DNA of 64,000 nt from Algoriphagus aestuarii (GTDB taxonomy: Bacteria; Bacteroidota; Bacteroidia; Cytophagales; Cyclobacteriaceae), in contig JAFIDK010000002.1 in assembly GCA_017051695.1 (NCBI GenBank), forward strand, positions 806,001-870,000, given 5' to 3'. Positions 1 to 9,959 of the stretch are shown here, piece by piece. How positions within the stretch are numbered: the first letter of the stretch is position 1; each line of letters starts with the position of its first letter. Both the position numbers and the translations under genes were made by a program. Below the pieces are notes generated by a model, which was given only the letters and a program-made list of their open reading frames with translations, had not been told where the DNA came from and did not search any database.

Positions 1-2276
1 AGCATCCGGATTCTTGGCAAAAGCCAAAGAAAAATGGCATTCAGTTAATTTGGGTCACACCATTGAGAGCCCTTTCCAAAGACATTCAACTGGCCATGCA
101 GGAAGTTTGCGAATCGATCGGATTACCATGGCAAGTAGTGGTAAGAAATGGGGATACAGATGCCAAGACCAGAGCTGCTATCAAAAGAAACCCTCCAGAA
201 TGTCTCATAACTACTCCGGAAACGCTACATGTACTCATTTCCCAAAAAGACCATGGCAAGCTTTTCAAGTCTTTGAAAGCAATAGTGGTGGATGAATGGC
301 ATGAGTTGGTAGGAAACAAACGGGGAGTTCAGGTCCAACTGGCATTAGAGTACATCCAGTCCATTTGCCCTTCTACCTTTAGAAGATGGGCCGTGTCCGC
401 CACTCTTGGAAATCTGGAAGAAGCCGCAGCTACCCTACTTGGTAAAAACCTACCCCTGCATATCATCAAAGCCAAAATCGGGAAAGAGATTCATTTGAAT
501 TCTGTTTTCCCGGATGAAATCGAAAAATATCCTTGGTCCGGACATTTGGGAATCCGAATGTTGGAAAAAGTAATCCCCATTATTGAAGAGGGTAAGACAG
601 TTTTGCTTTTTACAAACACCCGATCTCAAACTGAAATCTGGTATCAAAAGATTCTGGAAGCAAGACCTGATTGGGCGGGTTGGATAGCAATGCACCATGG
701 TTCACTAGATATATCTGTCCGATCATGGGTGGAAGAAGCTTTACATGAAAGTAAGCTCAAGCTGGTCGTCTGTACCTCCAGTTTAGATTTAGGGGTGGAT
801 TTTCGACCTGTAGACCGGGTGGTTCAAATTGGAAGCCCCAAAGGTGTATCCAGATTTACCCAGCGAGCAGGAAGAGCAGGACATAGTCCAGGCCAGCCAT
901 CGGAGATTTTTTTCGTGCCCACCAATGCTTTGGAATTGATAGAAGCTTCAGCATTAAGAGATGCCATTGAAAAAGGAGATATGGAATCCCAGTTTCCTCC
1001 TTCCCTGCCCTATGACGTCCTCATCCAGTTTCTCGTCACCTTGGCTGTAGGCGATGGTTTAGAAGCCGAAAAGATTTTTGAAATAATCAAAAGAACCAGA
1101 TCATTTGAATTGCTTTCAACGAAAGAAATGCAGTGGGTCATGGATTTCATCACCAAAGGAGGAGCTTCGCTGGGCAGTTATGATGATTTTCTCAAAGTAG
1201 TACTCGATGAGGATGGAATCTATCGTGTGAAAAGCAAACGAATCGCCATGAAACATCGCCTATCGATGGGGACGATTGTTTCTGATGTAATGCTGAAAGT
1301 AAAATTCAAAAATGGGGCATACCTTGGTTCGGTAGAAGAATATTTTATTTCAAAAATGAAAATCGGCGATCGCTTCTTTTTTGCGGGAAGAAGCCTCGAA
1401 TTACTTCAGGTAAAAGGCCTCACTGCCACGGTCAAGGTCTCGGAAAAGAAAACCAGAAATGTGGTTTCCTGGATGGGTGCCAGAATGTCCCTTTCTTCAA
1501 AACTCTCTGATAAAATCCGGGAAATCCTAGAACTCTACAACCAACAAATCTATTTATCTGAGGAAATACAGCGGGTTTTACCGATCCTAGACCTCCAGGC
1601 TAAACTGTCTTTGGTACCAAATAGAAACTCTTTCTTAATAGAATCCCATCAAAGCAAAGAAGGATTCCACTTGTTTTTTTATCCTTTTGAGGGTCGGATG
1701 ATCCATGAATTAATGAGTGCTTTGATTGCCTACAGAATCAGTATCAGCTATGCGGTAACTTTTAGCATTGCGATGAACGACTACGGGTTTGAATTGCTTT
1801 CTGATACGGAAATTCCAATTGAAGAGCTTTTAGAAGAAGATTTATTCACCTTGGATTCTATTCATGAAGACATCCGTCACTGTGTCAATGAAAGCGAAAT
1901 GAGTCGTACGAAATTCAGGGAAATCGCCAGCATTGCAGGTTTGGTATTTCAGGGTTATCCTGGCAAACCCACCACTTTCAGGCATATTCAAGCTAATTCA
2001 AGTCTGCTTTTTCAGGTATTTGAATCCTATGATCCTGAAAATCTTTTGCTGAAACAGGCACATGCTGAAGCGATCAACCAACAAATGGATCAGGACAAAA
2101 TGCTCAAAGCCATGCAGAAAATCAATTCCCAGCAGATAGTAGTAAAACACCCAGTTCAGTTTACTCCATTTTCTTTCCCGATCATGGTAGATCGACTGAG
2201 CAGAACCAGCGTTTCTTCAGAATCATTAGAAGATAGAATCGTAAAAATCCAGTCCCAATTTGAAGTTCAGGATTAA
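1..2276 (+). CDS. Ligase-associated DEXH-box helicase (Lhr-like), 5' end missing
   Basis: The reading frame is open from base 3, so the gene begins upstream of the window; 758 codons are visible and motif I (Walker A) is off the edge. Visible superfamily 2 motifs are Ia (WVTPLRALSKDI, about nt 45-80), the DEXH box in the variant DEWH (about nt 285-300), motif III SATLGN (about nt 395-410) and motif VI QRAGRAGH (about nt 860-885). The long region after the helicase core matches the Lhr-like C-terminal extension. In this family the gene usually sits with an ATP-dependent DNA ligase and a metallo-beta-lactamase-like exonuclease, which would be upstream; that part is inference. The likely role is ATP-driven 3'-5' unwinding in DNA repair. 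The stop overlaps the convergent trkH stop by four bases. Confidence 0.88.
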   Translation, partial: HPDSWQKPKKNGIQLIWVTPLRALSKDIQLAMQEVCESIGLPWQVVVRNGDTDAKTRAAIKRNPPECLITTPETLHVLISQKDHGKLFKSLKAIVVDEWHELVGNKRGVQVQLALEYIQSICPSTFRRWAVSATLGNLEEAAATLLGKNLPLHIIKAKIGKEIHLNSVFPDEIEKYPWSGHLGIRMLEKVIPIIEEGKTVLLFTNTRSQTEIWYQKILEARPDWAGWIAMHHGSLDISVRSWVEEALHESKLKLVVCTSSLDLGVDFRPVDRVVQIGSPKGVSRFTQRAGRAGHSPGQPSEIFFVPTNALELIEASALRDAIEKGDMESQFPPSLPYDVLIQFLVTLAVGDGLEAEKIFEIIKRTRSFELLSTKEMQWVMDFITKGGASLGSYDDFLKVVLDEDGIYRVKSKRIAMKHRLSMGTIVSDVMLKVKFKNGAYLGSVEEYFISKMKIGDRFFFAGRSLELLQVKGLTATVKVSEKKTRNVVSWMGARMSLSSKLSDKIREILELYNQQIYLSEEIQRVLPILDLQAKLSLVPNRNSFLIESHQSKEGFHLFFYPFEGRMIHELMSALIAYRISISYAVTFSIAMNDYGFELLSDTEIPIEELLEEDLFTLDSIHEDIRHCVNESEMSRTKFREIASIAGLVFQGYPGKPTTFRHIQANSSLLFQVFESYDPENLLLKQAHAEAINQQMDQDKMLKAMQKINSQQIVVKHPVQFTPFSFPIMVDRLSRTSVSSESLEDRIVKIQSQFEVQD

Positions 2277-3721
2277 TTAGCCCTCCAGAAAAATGGGGTA
2301 AACAAAATCAGAATAGTAAACAATTCCAATCTACCCAGCAGCATAATAAAGGATAGAAAAATCTTGGCGCCAGGTGAGAAGAAAGCGAAATTATCAACCG
2401 GACCTACTTTACCGATAGCCGGACCCACATTTCCAAGGCACGTGGCAGTAGCTCCAAGAGAAGTTTCCAAATCATACCCCATGATGGAAAGCATAAATGC
2501 ACCAAACACAAAGATCAAAAGGTAAAGCAAAAGGAAGTTCATAATATGGGTTACAATTCTTCCTGTTACTCTATCCCCATTGATTATCAAAGGGACAATA
2601 GCTCTCGGATGAACCAACCTTTTGAACTCCAAATAGGAATTCTTAAAAAAGGTAAGGTGCCTTACAAATTTGATCCCACCTGCCGTCGAACCTGCACAGG
2701 CGCCAACAAACAATAAAATAAAACAGATAAATGTTACTCCCTGTCCGTACTGTGTGTAATCATCTGACACAAAACCTGTGGTGGTAATCAATGACACTAC
2801 CTGAAAAGCAGAATTTCTAAATGCCAGTTCAGGATCAGATCCGATTTTTGAGTTGATAGGAAAAAACAGTACCACGGAAATTGCCAAGACTATAAAAGCA
2901 TAGGCTTTAAACTCATCACTTCGAAATACTTTCTTGAATTTACCTACCAATCCAAAGTAAATCACGGTGAAGTTGGTGCCTGCCAAAAACATAAATAGAA
3001 TGGCGGTATACTGGATAAAGGCTGAGTCATAATAAGCCATACTGGCATTTTTGGTGGAGAAACCACCTGTTGCAAGAGTTGTCAGCGCATGGTTGATCGC
3101 ATCAAAAAAAGTCATGCCTCCCACCCAATACAAAAGTGTGGCAGCTACGGTAAGACCCACATAGACATACCAAAGTCGCTTGGCAGTTTCAGAAATCCTA
3201 GGATGGACTTTATCAGAAGTTGGACCTGGAGATTCTGCCACAAACAGCTCAATTCCTCCAATCCCCAACAATGGGAAAATCGCAACCGTCAATACAATGA
3301 TTCCCAAACCGCCGATCCACTGGAGCATGCTTCTCCAAAACAAAAGGCCTTTAGGCATGGCCTCAATGTCATTAAGAATTGAAGCACCTGTTGTGGTGAT
3401 TCCTGAAGTAGTTTCGAATAATGCATCTGAAAAAGAGGCGATTTCATGGCTCAGGACAAATGGCAACATTCCAAAACCAGCCATAAAAATCCAGCTAAGG
3501 GATACAATCAGATACCCTTCCCTCTTTCTGATGTTTTGATCTTGCTTAGAAAATGAAAAAAACAAAATTGCTCCGATGATCAAAGTGATGGCCATTGAAC
3601 TTAAAATCGGCCATGGATCCTCCTCGAAGTGGATGGAAAAACCCACCCCTGGAATCATCAGCAATGCAATGAGCACCAAGAGTGCTCCCATGATTTTCGC
3701 AATTTCTTTAAAATGGATCAT
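2273..3721 (-). CDS. trkH: TrkH-family potassium uptake protein, channel subunit
   Basis: Polytopic membrane protein of 482 residues, normal for TrkH/KtrB. The four pore-loop repeats are recognisable: SGITTTGAS, TTLATGGFST, LITTTGFVSDD and CLGNVGPAIG, each contributing a selectivity-filter glycine. The family moves K+ inward across the cytoplasmic membrane, gated by a cytosolic RCK protein. The trkA gene lies two bases upstream on the same strand, so the two are almost surely one transcript (trkA-trkH). The start MIHFKEIAKIMG places the first transmembrane helix right after the N-terminus. The 3' end is convergent with the helicase gene, with stop codons overlapping. Confidence 0.93.
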   Translation of the reverse strand: MIHFKEIAKIMGALLVLIALLMIPGVGFSIHFEEDPWPILSSMAITLIIGAILFFSFSKQDQNIRKREGYLIVSLSWIFMAGFGMLPFVLSHEIASFSDALFETTSGITTTGASILNDIEAMPKGLLFWRSMLQWIGGLGIIVLTVAIFPLLGIGGIELFVAESPGPTSDKVHPRISETAKRLWYVYVGLTVAATLLYWVGGMTFFDAINHALTTLATGGFSTKNASMAYYDSAFIQYTAILFMFLAGTNFTVIYFGLVGKFKKVFRSDEFKAYAFIVLAISVVLFFPINSKIGSDPELAFRNSAFQVVSLITTTGFVSDDYTQYGQGVTFICFILLFVGACAGSTAGGIKFVRHLTFFKNSYLEFKRLVHPRAIVPLIINGDRVTGRIVTHIMNFLLLYLLIFVFGAFMLSIMGYDLETSLGATATCLGNVGPAIGKVGPVDNFAFFSPGAKIFLSFIMLLGRLELFTILILFTPFFWRAN

Positions 3722-3723
3722 GC

Positions 3724-5070
3724 TTAATGAAAAAGTTTTTCTAAGGAGACTTTCGCCTCCGGCAAAGCCAAAACAATTGCTTTATCATCCATTTGAAGCA
3801 TAAAATCTCCATCTGGAATAAACACCTGCTCACCACGTATCACACCTGCGACAATCGCAGAATCTGGAAAATGGAGTTCCCTAAGGGGCTTTTTAATCAA
3901 TCTATTCATCTTACAGACAGAATATTGGATGAATTCTGCATCCACTCCATAGATCCCTGAAACTGCCTCTACAGTACCTTTTTTTAGATATCTGGAGATT
4001 TCATTTGCTGCTACTAGTTTTTTATTGATCAGGGAATCCACCCCGATACTATGGGAGATATGGATATATTCCCTTGTATCCACATGGGCAATTGTCTTGT
4101 AAACCCCATGGTTTTTGGCAGTCAGAGAAGTAATAATATTCGTTTCCGAAGAATCTGTCAATGCCAAAAAAGCATCCATTTGCTCCAACCCTTCTTCTAC
4201 CAACAGTTCAATGTTTTTATAATCCCCGTTGATCACCAAGGTGTTTTTTAGATTTTCAGCAAGCCATTTGCAACGTTCCTTGTCCTTGTTGACCAGTGTG
4301 ACCCTAAAATGATCTTCTAATCTCAGGGCAGTGGTCAAAGCCATATCATCCCCACCAATGATCATTACATTCTTGATAATCACCTTTTTCTGACCCAAGA
4401 CCTCCATTATACTTTCAGTATTCTTTTTATTGGAAATAAAGAATACGTGATCATTATTCCTGATAATGGTACTACCCCTAGGGATTATGGTTTTTTGATC
4501 CCTCAGGATGGCAATGATGCGAATGTCCTCAAAAATAGGATTGGTTTTGGTATCCATGATCCGCTGGTTTACCAAGGGATTATACTGATCCAGCGTTATC
4601 CCTACAATATTTAATTTACCTCCACCGAAATCAAAAACTTCTGTAAAACTGGAATTCTCAATCATATTGAAAATTTCTCTGCTACAGAGCATGGTAGGAG
4701 AAATTAAATTATCTATGCCCAGATTTTTGAAATAATTGACATTTTCAGGATTCAAATAGGAGTGGTTCCTGACCCTGGCCATCACTCTTTTTGCTCCCAA
4801 TTGCTTGGCAAGCACGGCGGTTACAATATTGGTCTTCTCGGAAGTTGTCACCGCCAAAACCATATTTGCATGCTCCACATTCGCTTGTTGAAGGACTTCA
4901 AAAGAGGTAGAATCCCCTTGTACTGTCAATACATCCAGTTTAGAAGCTACATATTCGAGCACTTCCCTGTCAGTATCTATCAGCGTAATATCCTTGTTAT
5001 CATAGCTCAATTGCTCGGCCAGGTGATATCCCATATCTCCCGCTCCTGCAATCACGATATTCATCCCCAT
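3724..5070 (-). CDS. trkA: Trk system potassium uptake protein TrkA
   Basis: Cytosolic gating subunit of 448 residues made of two RCK repeats. The first nucleotide-binding site is IVIAGAGDMG near the N-terminus and the second, degenerate one is VMIIGGDDMA near residue 235; each is followed by a TrkA_C-like segment. The duplicated RCK layout and length fit TrkA rather than the half-size KtrA. It binds NAD(H) and adenine nucleotides and regulates the TrkH pore encoded just downstream. Two ATG codons open the frame (5070 and 5064); the second gives MNIVIAGAGDMG, the usual family start, so the true start may be 5064. Confidence 0.93.
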   Translation of the reverse strand: MGMNIVIAGAGDMGYHLAEQLSYDNKDITLIDTDREVLEYVASKLDVLTVQGDSTSFEVLQQANVEHANMVLAVTTSEKTNIVTAVLAKQLGAKRVMARVRNHSYLNPENVNYFKNLGIDNLISPTMLCSREIFNMIENSSFTEVFDFGGGKLNIVGITLDQYNPLVNQRIMDTKTNPIFEDIRIIAILRDQKTIIPRGSTIIRNNDHVFFISNKKNTESIMEVLGQKKVIIKNVMIIGGDDMALTTALRLEDHFRVTLVNKDKERCKWLAENLKNTLVINGDYKNIELLVEEGLEQMDAFLALTDSSETNIITSLTAKNHGVYKTIAHVDTREYIHISHSIGVDSLINKKLVAANEISRYLKKGTVEAVSGIYGVDAEFIQYSVCKMNRLIKKPLRELHFPDSAIVAGVIRGEQVFIPDGDFMLQMDDKAIVLALPEAKVSLEKLFH

Positions 5071-5236
5071 AGAGGTAATTAGAGTGATTAAAACAGCTGC
5101 AAAATTAACATCTTTCTATATGGCAATCAGCGATATAGCAAATTTCTTTTGCAAATCATGGTTCAAAGTAAGGAATCTAAACTTCTAGGATAAAATTTTA
5201 GGAGATAAATTTCTGTTCAAAGCCAAGAATAAACCC

Positions 5237-6481
5237 TTATTCATCGAGGAGTTTCCTGCTATCCAACTCAGATAATTCCTCCACATCTTTCAATTTACGC
5301 TGAATAACCCGGGTTCTTGCGCCCACTAATTTATCCAGCTCAGAATTGGCCTCACCTAGTTTTCTTTGGGTCTTTTCGATCAGCTCCCCAAATTTCCCAA
5401 ACTCTGTTTTGATAGCCCCCAATACCTGCCAGACCTCTGAACTCCGCTTTTGTATGGCCAATGTCCTAAAGCCCATCTGAAGACTGTTGAGAATAGCCGA
5501 TAAGGTAGTTGGGCCAGTCACCAGAACTTTGTATTCCTGCTGTATCTGCTGAGAAAGTCCCGGTTCACGTAAAATCTCCGCGTACAGGCTTTCTACAGGT
5601 AGAAATAAAATAGCAAAATCTGTCGTATATGGCACCTGGATGTACTTATTCCGAATATCTGAAGCAGCTTTTTTCACTGCTTTGATCAGTTCCGCCCTGG
5701 CTTGATCGATCTCAGTTTTATTGACTTGTTCATAAGCATCTACCAAGCGCAAATAGGATTCCTGAGGAAATTTTGAATCAATCGGTAATAATATCTGTGC
5801 CTCATTCCCTGGCATTTTTACTGCAAATTCTACTCTTTCCCTTCCCGAATTCCCAATTGCTGCATTTAAAATGTATTGTTCCGGAGTTAATACATTTTCC
5901 AAAATGGCTTGCAATTGGTATTCGCCTAATACCCCCCTGCTTTTCACATTGCTAAGCACTCGCTTCAAGTCCCCTACTCCATTCGCCAAACTCTGCATTT
6001 CTCCCAATCCTTTTTGAACAGCCTGCAATTGATTACTTACTATTTCAAAAGATTGTCCTAGTCTCGTTTCAAGAGTTTTCTGGAGTTTTTCATCGACCGT
6101 TTCCCGGATTTTTTCCAGCCGGAGTTCAGTCGTTTTCATCAGATCTTCCTGCCTTCTGTTGAGCTCCTCAAACTTTTCTTTTTGTAAGGAATTGAAGTCC
6201 TGCACATTCTTGCGAAAAACCTCACCAAAGCTTTTTAAAGCTTCATTTTGATCTCTCGAGCTCGCCCTCTGATGGTCAAAAACCATTCGGAACTGAGCTG
6301 TCAGGTTTTCACTGGACTCTTTTCTGGCTTGAGCCAAAGAGGCATCGAGTTCTTTGCTGATTCTATTCAGCTCCCACTGTAAGAGCTCTTTCTCCTTGCT
6401 GCTATTTCTTTTTCCAAAAATGAGAAACAGGATAAAAACCTGTAAACCAAGAACTACAAACAATAAAATTTCAATGGGCAT
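5237..6481 (-). CDS. rmuC: DNA recombination protein RmuC homologue
   Basis: 414 residues with one N-terminal membrane helix (about residues 3-20), a long coiled coil with many Glu, Lys and Gln (about 25-150), then the conserved RmuC domain containing SRGVLGEYQL and the LPIDSKFPQESYLRLVDAYE region (about 180-245) and FLPVESLYAE (about 290-300). The family has a predicted PD-(D/E)XK-like nuclease fold and limits inversions and other rearrangements in E. coli; its biochemical activity is not well defined. The start ATG overlaps the end of the upstream alpha/beta hydrolase gene by 11 bases, suggesting translational coupling. Confidence 0.9.
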   Translation of the reverse strand: MPIEILLFVVLGLQVFILFLIFGKRNSSKEKELLQWELNRISKELDASLAQARKESSENLTAQFRMVFDHQRASSRDQNEALKSFGEVFRKNVQDFNSLQKEKFEELNRRQEDLMKTTELRLEKIRETVDEKLQKTLETRLGQSFEIVSNQLQAVQKGLGEMQSLANGVGDLKRVLSNVKSRGVLGEYQLQAILENVLTPEQYILNAAIGNSGRERVEFAVKMPGNEAQILLPIDSKFPQESYLRLVDAYEQVNKTEIDQARAELIKAVKKAASDIRNKYIQVPYTTDFAILFLPVESLYAEILREPGLSQQIQQEYKVLVTGPTTLSAILNSLQMGFRTLAIQKRSSEVWQVLGAIKTEFGKFGELIEKTQRKLGEANSELDKLVGARTRVIQRKLKDVEELSELDSRKLLDE

Positions 6482-7484
6482 GGGTCAAATAATTAGGACC
6501 CTTAAGGTAGTCCTTTCGGATTTCCACCCCCAGAAAAGACAGGTATTCTGCGACAGTTTCGGTCGGAATTTCCTCCATAGGAACATGCCCTGCATTTTCG
6601 AAAACCACTAAATTAGATCCTGGAATGGCATTTTCCATCAAATACGCCTGCTTCAATGGTATCCAATGATCTTCTTTACCCCACATGATCAGAGTTGGCA
6701 TTTTGACCACATTAAAGTCCACTTCGTAATTTCTGGGAATGGAAAGTCTATCCAATGTGGCCTTCCGGTTGCCATCTCTTAGCATCAATTCATAATATCG
6801 GTCGATTTTTTCGCTGGTAATCTTATCAGGATCAAAATAGACTTCTTTCATATTCATCGCGAATAAAAATTTCGGTGTACACTTGAGAAGAAGTTTAGAA
6901 AAAACCGGGTTGGAAGTAAGTTTAAAAATCAATCCAGAATCCTTTTTCTCCTCTGATTCTACTCCTAGATTTCTTGTAGTCGATTTTGGCGCACCCGAAG
7001 CATCAATCAAATTTAAGCTAAGGATTTTATCTGGACGGGTGGAGGCCATTTGCAAGGCAACTGCCCCACCCATGGAGTTCCCCGCCAAATGAAATTTTTC
7101 CAGTCCTAGGTTTTCTGCCAAAGTAAGAGCTAAATGACTGTAATCCTGAATAGAATACCTCTGGAGTTCATCCGGGCCTGTCAAGCCATGCCCTGGAAAA
7201 TCCAAAGAAATCGTCATAAAATAAGGGCTTAGTAATTCCTGCCAATCTTCCCAGGTATGAAGAGAAGAAAAGCTCCCATGCAAAAGCAAGATGGGATCAC
7301 CTTGCCCCATGATTCTAACATGTACATTTTGACCATTGACATTGATGAAATGAGACTGAGGGGTCGCATATTTCTGATTGACTTCCTCTTGCGAAATATC
7401 ATTTCGATATAGCAGCATCAAAAAGAAAACACATGACAAAACCAGTGTGAGAATTACTTTGCTTATTCTTTTAAACCAAATCAT
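6471..7484 (-). CDS. Membrane-anchored alpha/beta hydrolase
   Basis: 337 residues. An N-terminal hydrophobic helix (ISKVILTLVLSCVFFLMLL, about residues 8-26) is a signal anchor or uncleaved signal. The alpha/beta hydrolase core follows: oxyanion-hole HGSFSSLHTW, nucleophile elbow GNSMGG, acid residue in GKEDHWIPL and catalytic histidine in NAGHVPMEE. The triad is therefore complete and the protein should be active. The substrate cannot be read from sequence; relatives include haloalkane dehalogenase-like and C-C bond hydrolases. The gene runs into rmuC with an 11-base overlap. Confidence 0.85.
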   Translation of the reverse strand: MIWFKRISKVILTLVLSCVFFLMLLYRNDISQEEVNQKYATPQSHFINVNGQNVHVRIMGQGDPILLLHGSFSSLHTWEDWQELLSPYFMTISLDFPGHGLTGPDELQRYSIQDYSHLALTLAENLGLEKFHLAGNSMGGAVALQMASTRPDKILSLNLIDASGAPKSTTRNLGVESEEKKDSGLIFKLTSNPVFSKLLLKCTPKFLFAMNMKEVYFDPDKITSEKIDRYYELMLRDGNRKATLDRLSIPRNYEVDFNVVKMPTLIMWGKEDHWIPLKQAYLMENAIPGSNLVVFENAGHVPMEEIPTETVAEYLSFLGVEIRKDYLKGPNYLTHAH

Positions 7485-7646
7485 CCAATTCGCTCTTGTA
7501 AAAACATATTTGCACCTACTTCTAAATCTCCCTATGGTTTAACTGATTTATCACGCTATCAGTTTTAAGGGCGGTTCTATTTATCCAAAGAATTAAAAAA
7601 CTACAAAAAATCTCTTAATTCTCTATTTTGCAGAAAAACCTGAATC

Positions 7647-8873
7647 TTGTCTTTTTCAAACTTTCTCAAAAACCTAGGACCTGGTCCCGTCATAGCTGCA
7701 GCCTTTATAGGTCCCGGAACAGTCACCGTTTGCACTCTTGCCGGAGTAAATTTTGGCTACTCTTTACTTTGGGCTCTGGTCATATCGATCATCGCTACAG
7801 TCGCACTTCAGGAAATTTCCGGAAGAATCGGGATCAGTACAGGACAAGATTTGAGCCAATTACTACGAAGTAATAAATCCAATCCTATTTTAAAATACTT
7901 TTCCATGACATTGGTCCTCTTGGCCATCGTCTTGGGAAATGCTGCCTATGAATCAGGAAATATCACTGGAGGGAATCTAGGATTGCAAATCTTTTGGGAT
8001 TCGCCACAGCTTGACTTGGGAGTATTTCAAGTTCAGACAGGGAATTTCCTGATTGGGCTTACAGCACTTTTATTGTTGTTTTTTGGAAACTATAAAACCC
8101 TGGAGAGAATCTTAATTGTACTGGTCATCATGATGTCCTTTGCTTTTATTATCACGGCATTCCTTACCAGACCTGATTGGACAAAGGTTTTTTCTGGATT
8201 TATTCCTACGTGGAACAATCAGGAATTTCTCACCATTGTTTCACTGATAGGTACAACTGTAGTTCCTTACAACCTCTTTCTATATGCCAGTTTGGCCAAT
8301 AAAAGATGGGGAAAATCAGATGGAATTTCCTGGATGAGAAAAGACATCGGAATCTCAGTAGTACTTGGAGGATTTGTTTCGATGGCAATTCTCATGGTCG
8401 GCGCATCCAATACAGCCTCAGAGGTAAGTAGTGCAATAGACGTATCGAAAGGATTAGAACCCATTTTTGGTCCAATAGCCAAATATTTAATGGGAATCGG
8501 TTTTTTGGCTGCCGGTCTGACTTCCTCCCTTACGGCCCCACTTGCCGCTGGTCTGGTAGTCTGTGGCATTTTTGGTTGGAATCAAGACCTAAAATCCAGC
8601 TCCATGAGAGCCTCCATCGGTCTGGTCTTGGCACTTGGATTGATTTTCTCCTCTCTGGGAATCAAACCTGTTCAACTGATCACCCTGGCTCAATTGGCTA
8701 ACGGAATCTTATTGCCATTAATCAGTGCCTGGATTATCTGGATTGGCAGCAAAAAATCACTGATGGGTGAATTAAAAAACAGCCATTTTGCAACCGTCTT
8801 TTACCTGGCCATCTGGCTGATCACCTTGATTCTTGGTTTTAAAAGTATAGGGTCTGTCTTCGGAATTTGGTAA
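7647..8873 (+). CDS. Atypical Nramp-family transporter
   Basis: Eleven-helix-type membrane protein, 408 residues, with the Nramp fold pattern. The metal-site motifs are altered: TM1 reads GPGT at residues 22-25 where canonical Nramp/MntH has DPGN, and TM6 reads VVPYN at 205-209 where the family has (V)MPHN. Thus the metal-binding Asp and Asn of TM1, and the Met and the following His of TM6, are all replaced. This suggests a substrate other than Mn2+/Fe2+; which one is unknown. The start is a TTG at 7647: an in-frame TGA lies at 7641-7643 and there is no ATG before residue 87, so TTG is forced. Convergent with the metallopeptidase gene, three bases between stops. Confidence 0.85.
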   Translation: MSFSNFLKNLGPGPVIAAAFIGPGTVTVCTLAGVNFGYSLLWALVISIIATVALQEISGRIGISTGQDLSQLLRSNKSNPILKYFSMTLVLLAIVLGNAAYESGNITGGNLGLQIFWDSPQLDLGVFQVQTGNFLIGLTALLLLFFGNYKTLERILIVLVIMMSFAFIITAFLTRPDWTKVFSGFIPTWNNQEFLTIVSLIGTTVVPYNLFLYASLANKRWGKSDGISWMRKDIGISVVLGGFVSMAILMVGASNTASEVSSAIDVSKGLEPIFGPIAKYLMGIGFLAAGLTSSLTAPLAAGLVVCGIFGWNQDLKSSSMRASIGLVLALGLIFSSLGIKPVQLITLAQLANGILLPLISAWIIWIGSKKSLMGELKNSHFATVFYLAIWLITLILGFKSIGSVFGIW

Positions 8874-8876
8874 AAA

Positions 8877-9776
8877 TCACAGGTCTTTGGCATTAAATGT
8901 ATCTCCCTGACTCATATCTCCCGTTTCAAATCCTTTTTTGAACCACTTCATTCTTTGCGCGGATGTACCATGTGTAAAGGAATCTGGAACCACTCTACCC
9001 GTTGCCTGCTTTTGAAGTCGATCATCCCCGATGGCATTGGCAGCATTCAGTGCCTCTTCCAAATCCCCTCTTTCCAACCATCCACTGGAAGCCTGGCTAT
9101 AATGCGCCCATACACCGGCGAGAAAATCTGCCTGCAATTCCAATCTTACTGAATATTGGTTGTATTCTTTTTCACTTACCTGGCCTCTCAGACTGTGAAC
9201 CTCATCTGTTATTCCCATGATTTTCTGAATATGATGCCCTACTTCATGGGCTATGACATAGGCTTGGGCAAAATCCCCCGGAGCATTCAACTTTCTTTCC
9301 ATGTCTTCAAAAAAACTGATATCCAGATATAGTTTTTCATCTGCCGGGCAATAGAAGGGACCAGTTGCTGAGGAGGCATTCCCACAAGCGGAATTCACAG
9401 AATTTGTGAATAATACCAAGGTTGGGTTTCTATAATTTTCAAGTTCTCGATTCCAGACATCCTCTGTATCCGCCAGCACGATCGAACAAAACTCCGCCAA
9501 TCGATCTTCCTCAGCTGTAGGCGTATAATTAGTTTCAGTAGTGAGCCCTTGACCACCGCCTCCCATCATTCCACCGATCAGCGATAGTGGATTAGTACCT
9601 GTGACTACTGAGAAAACCACTACTATTCCCACGATAATCAACCCTGTTTTAGAAAACAGAATTTTCAACAGGGGGCCAATCAAAAGCGGATTAAATCCTC
9701 CTCCGCCCATTCCTGAACCACTTTTCCCCCTTCTGTCATCGATATTGGAGCTTTGTCTTCTTCCTTGCCACTTCAT
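8877..9776 (-). CDS. Neutral zinc metallopeptidase (YpfJ family)
   Basis: 299 residues. The N-terminus reads MKWQGRRQSSNIDDRRG, typical of the YpfJ/KPN_02809 group (PF04228), followed by a glycine-rich linker, one transmembrane helix (LIIVGIVVVFSVVTG, about 46-60) and the peptidase domain. The zinc motif HEVGHH is visible at about residue 177, with a downstream LQADFLAGVWAHY segment supplying the third ligand. Most of the protein should be outside the cytoplasmic membrane. The physiological substrate of the family is not established. Monocistronic by context. Confidence 0.9.
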   Translation of the reverse strand: MKWQGRRQSSNIDDRRGKSGSGMGGGGFNPLLIGPLLKILFSKTGLIIVGIVVVFSVVTGTNPLSLIGGMMGGGGQGLTTETNYTPTAEEDRLAEFCSIVLADTEDVWNRELENYRNPTLVLFTNSVNSACGNASSATGPFYCPADEKLYLDISFFEDMERKLNAPGDFAQAYVIAHEVGHHIQKIMGITDEVHSLRGQVSEKEYNQYSVRLELQADFLAGVWAHYSQASSGWLERGDLEEALNAANAIGDDRLQKQATGRVVPDSFTHGTSAQRMKWFKKGFETGDMSQGDTFNAKDL

Positions 9777-9959
9777 ATTTTAATTTTTTGTTTGTTAAAG
9801 GCTTATTCTCGTGTCACAGAGGGATTCCTAAATCAAAAATGGAACAAATTGTTCTACTTTATTTATCCAGATCAAAATTGAACAATTAAAAATAACTATT
9901 TTTCAAAACGACTTGAAGCCCATTATTTAAATATTTTAAATTCTTAAGAATCAAAAACT

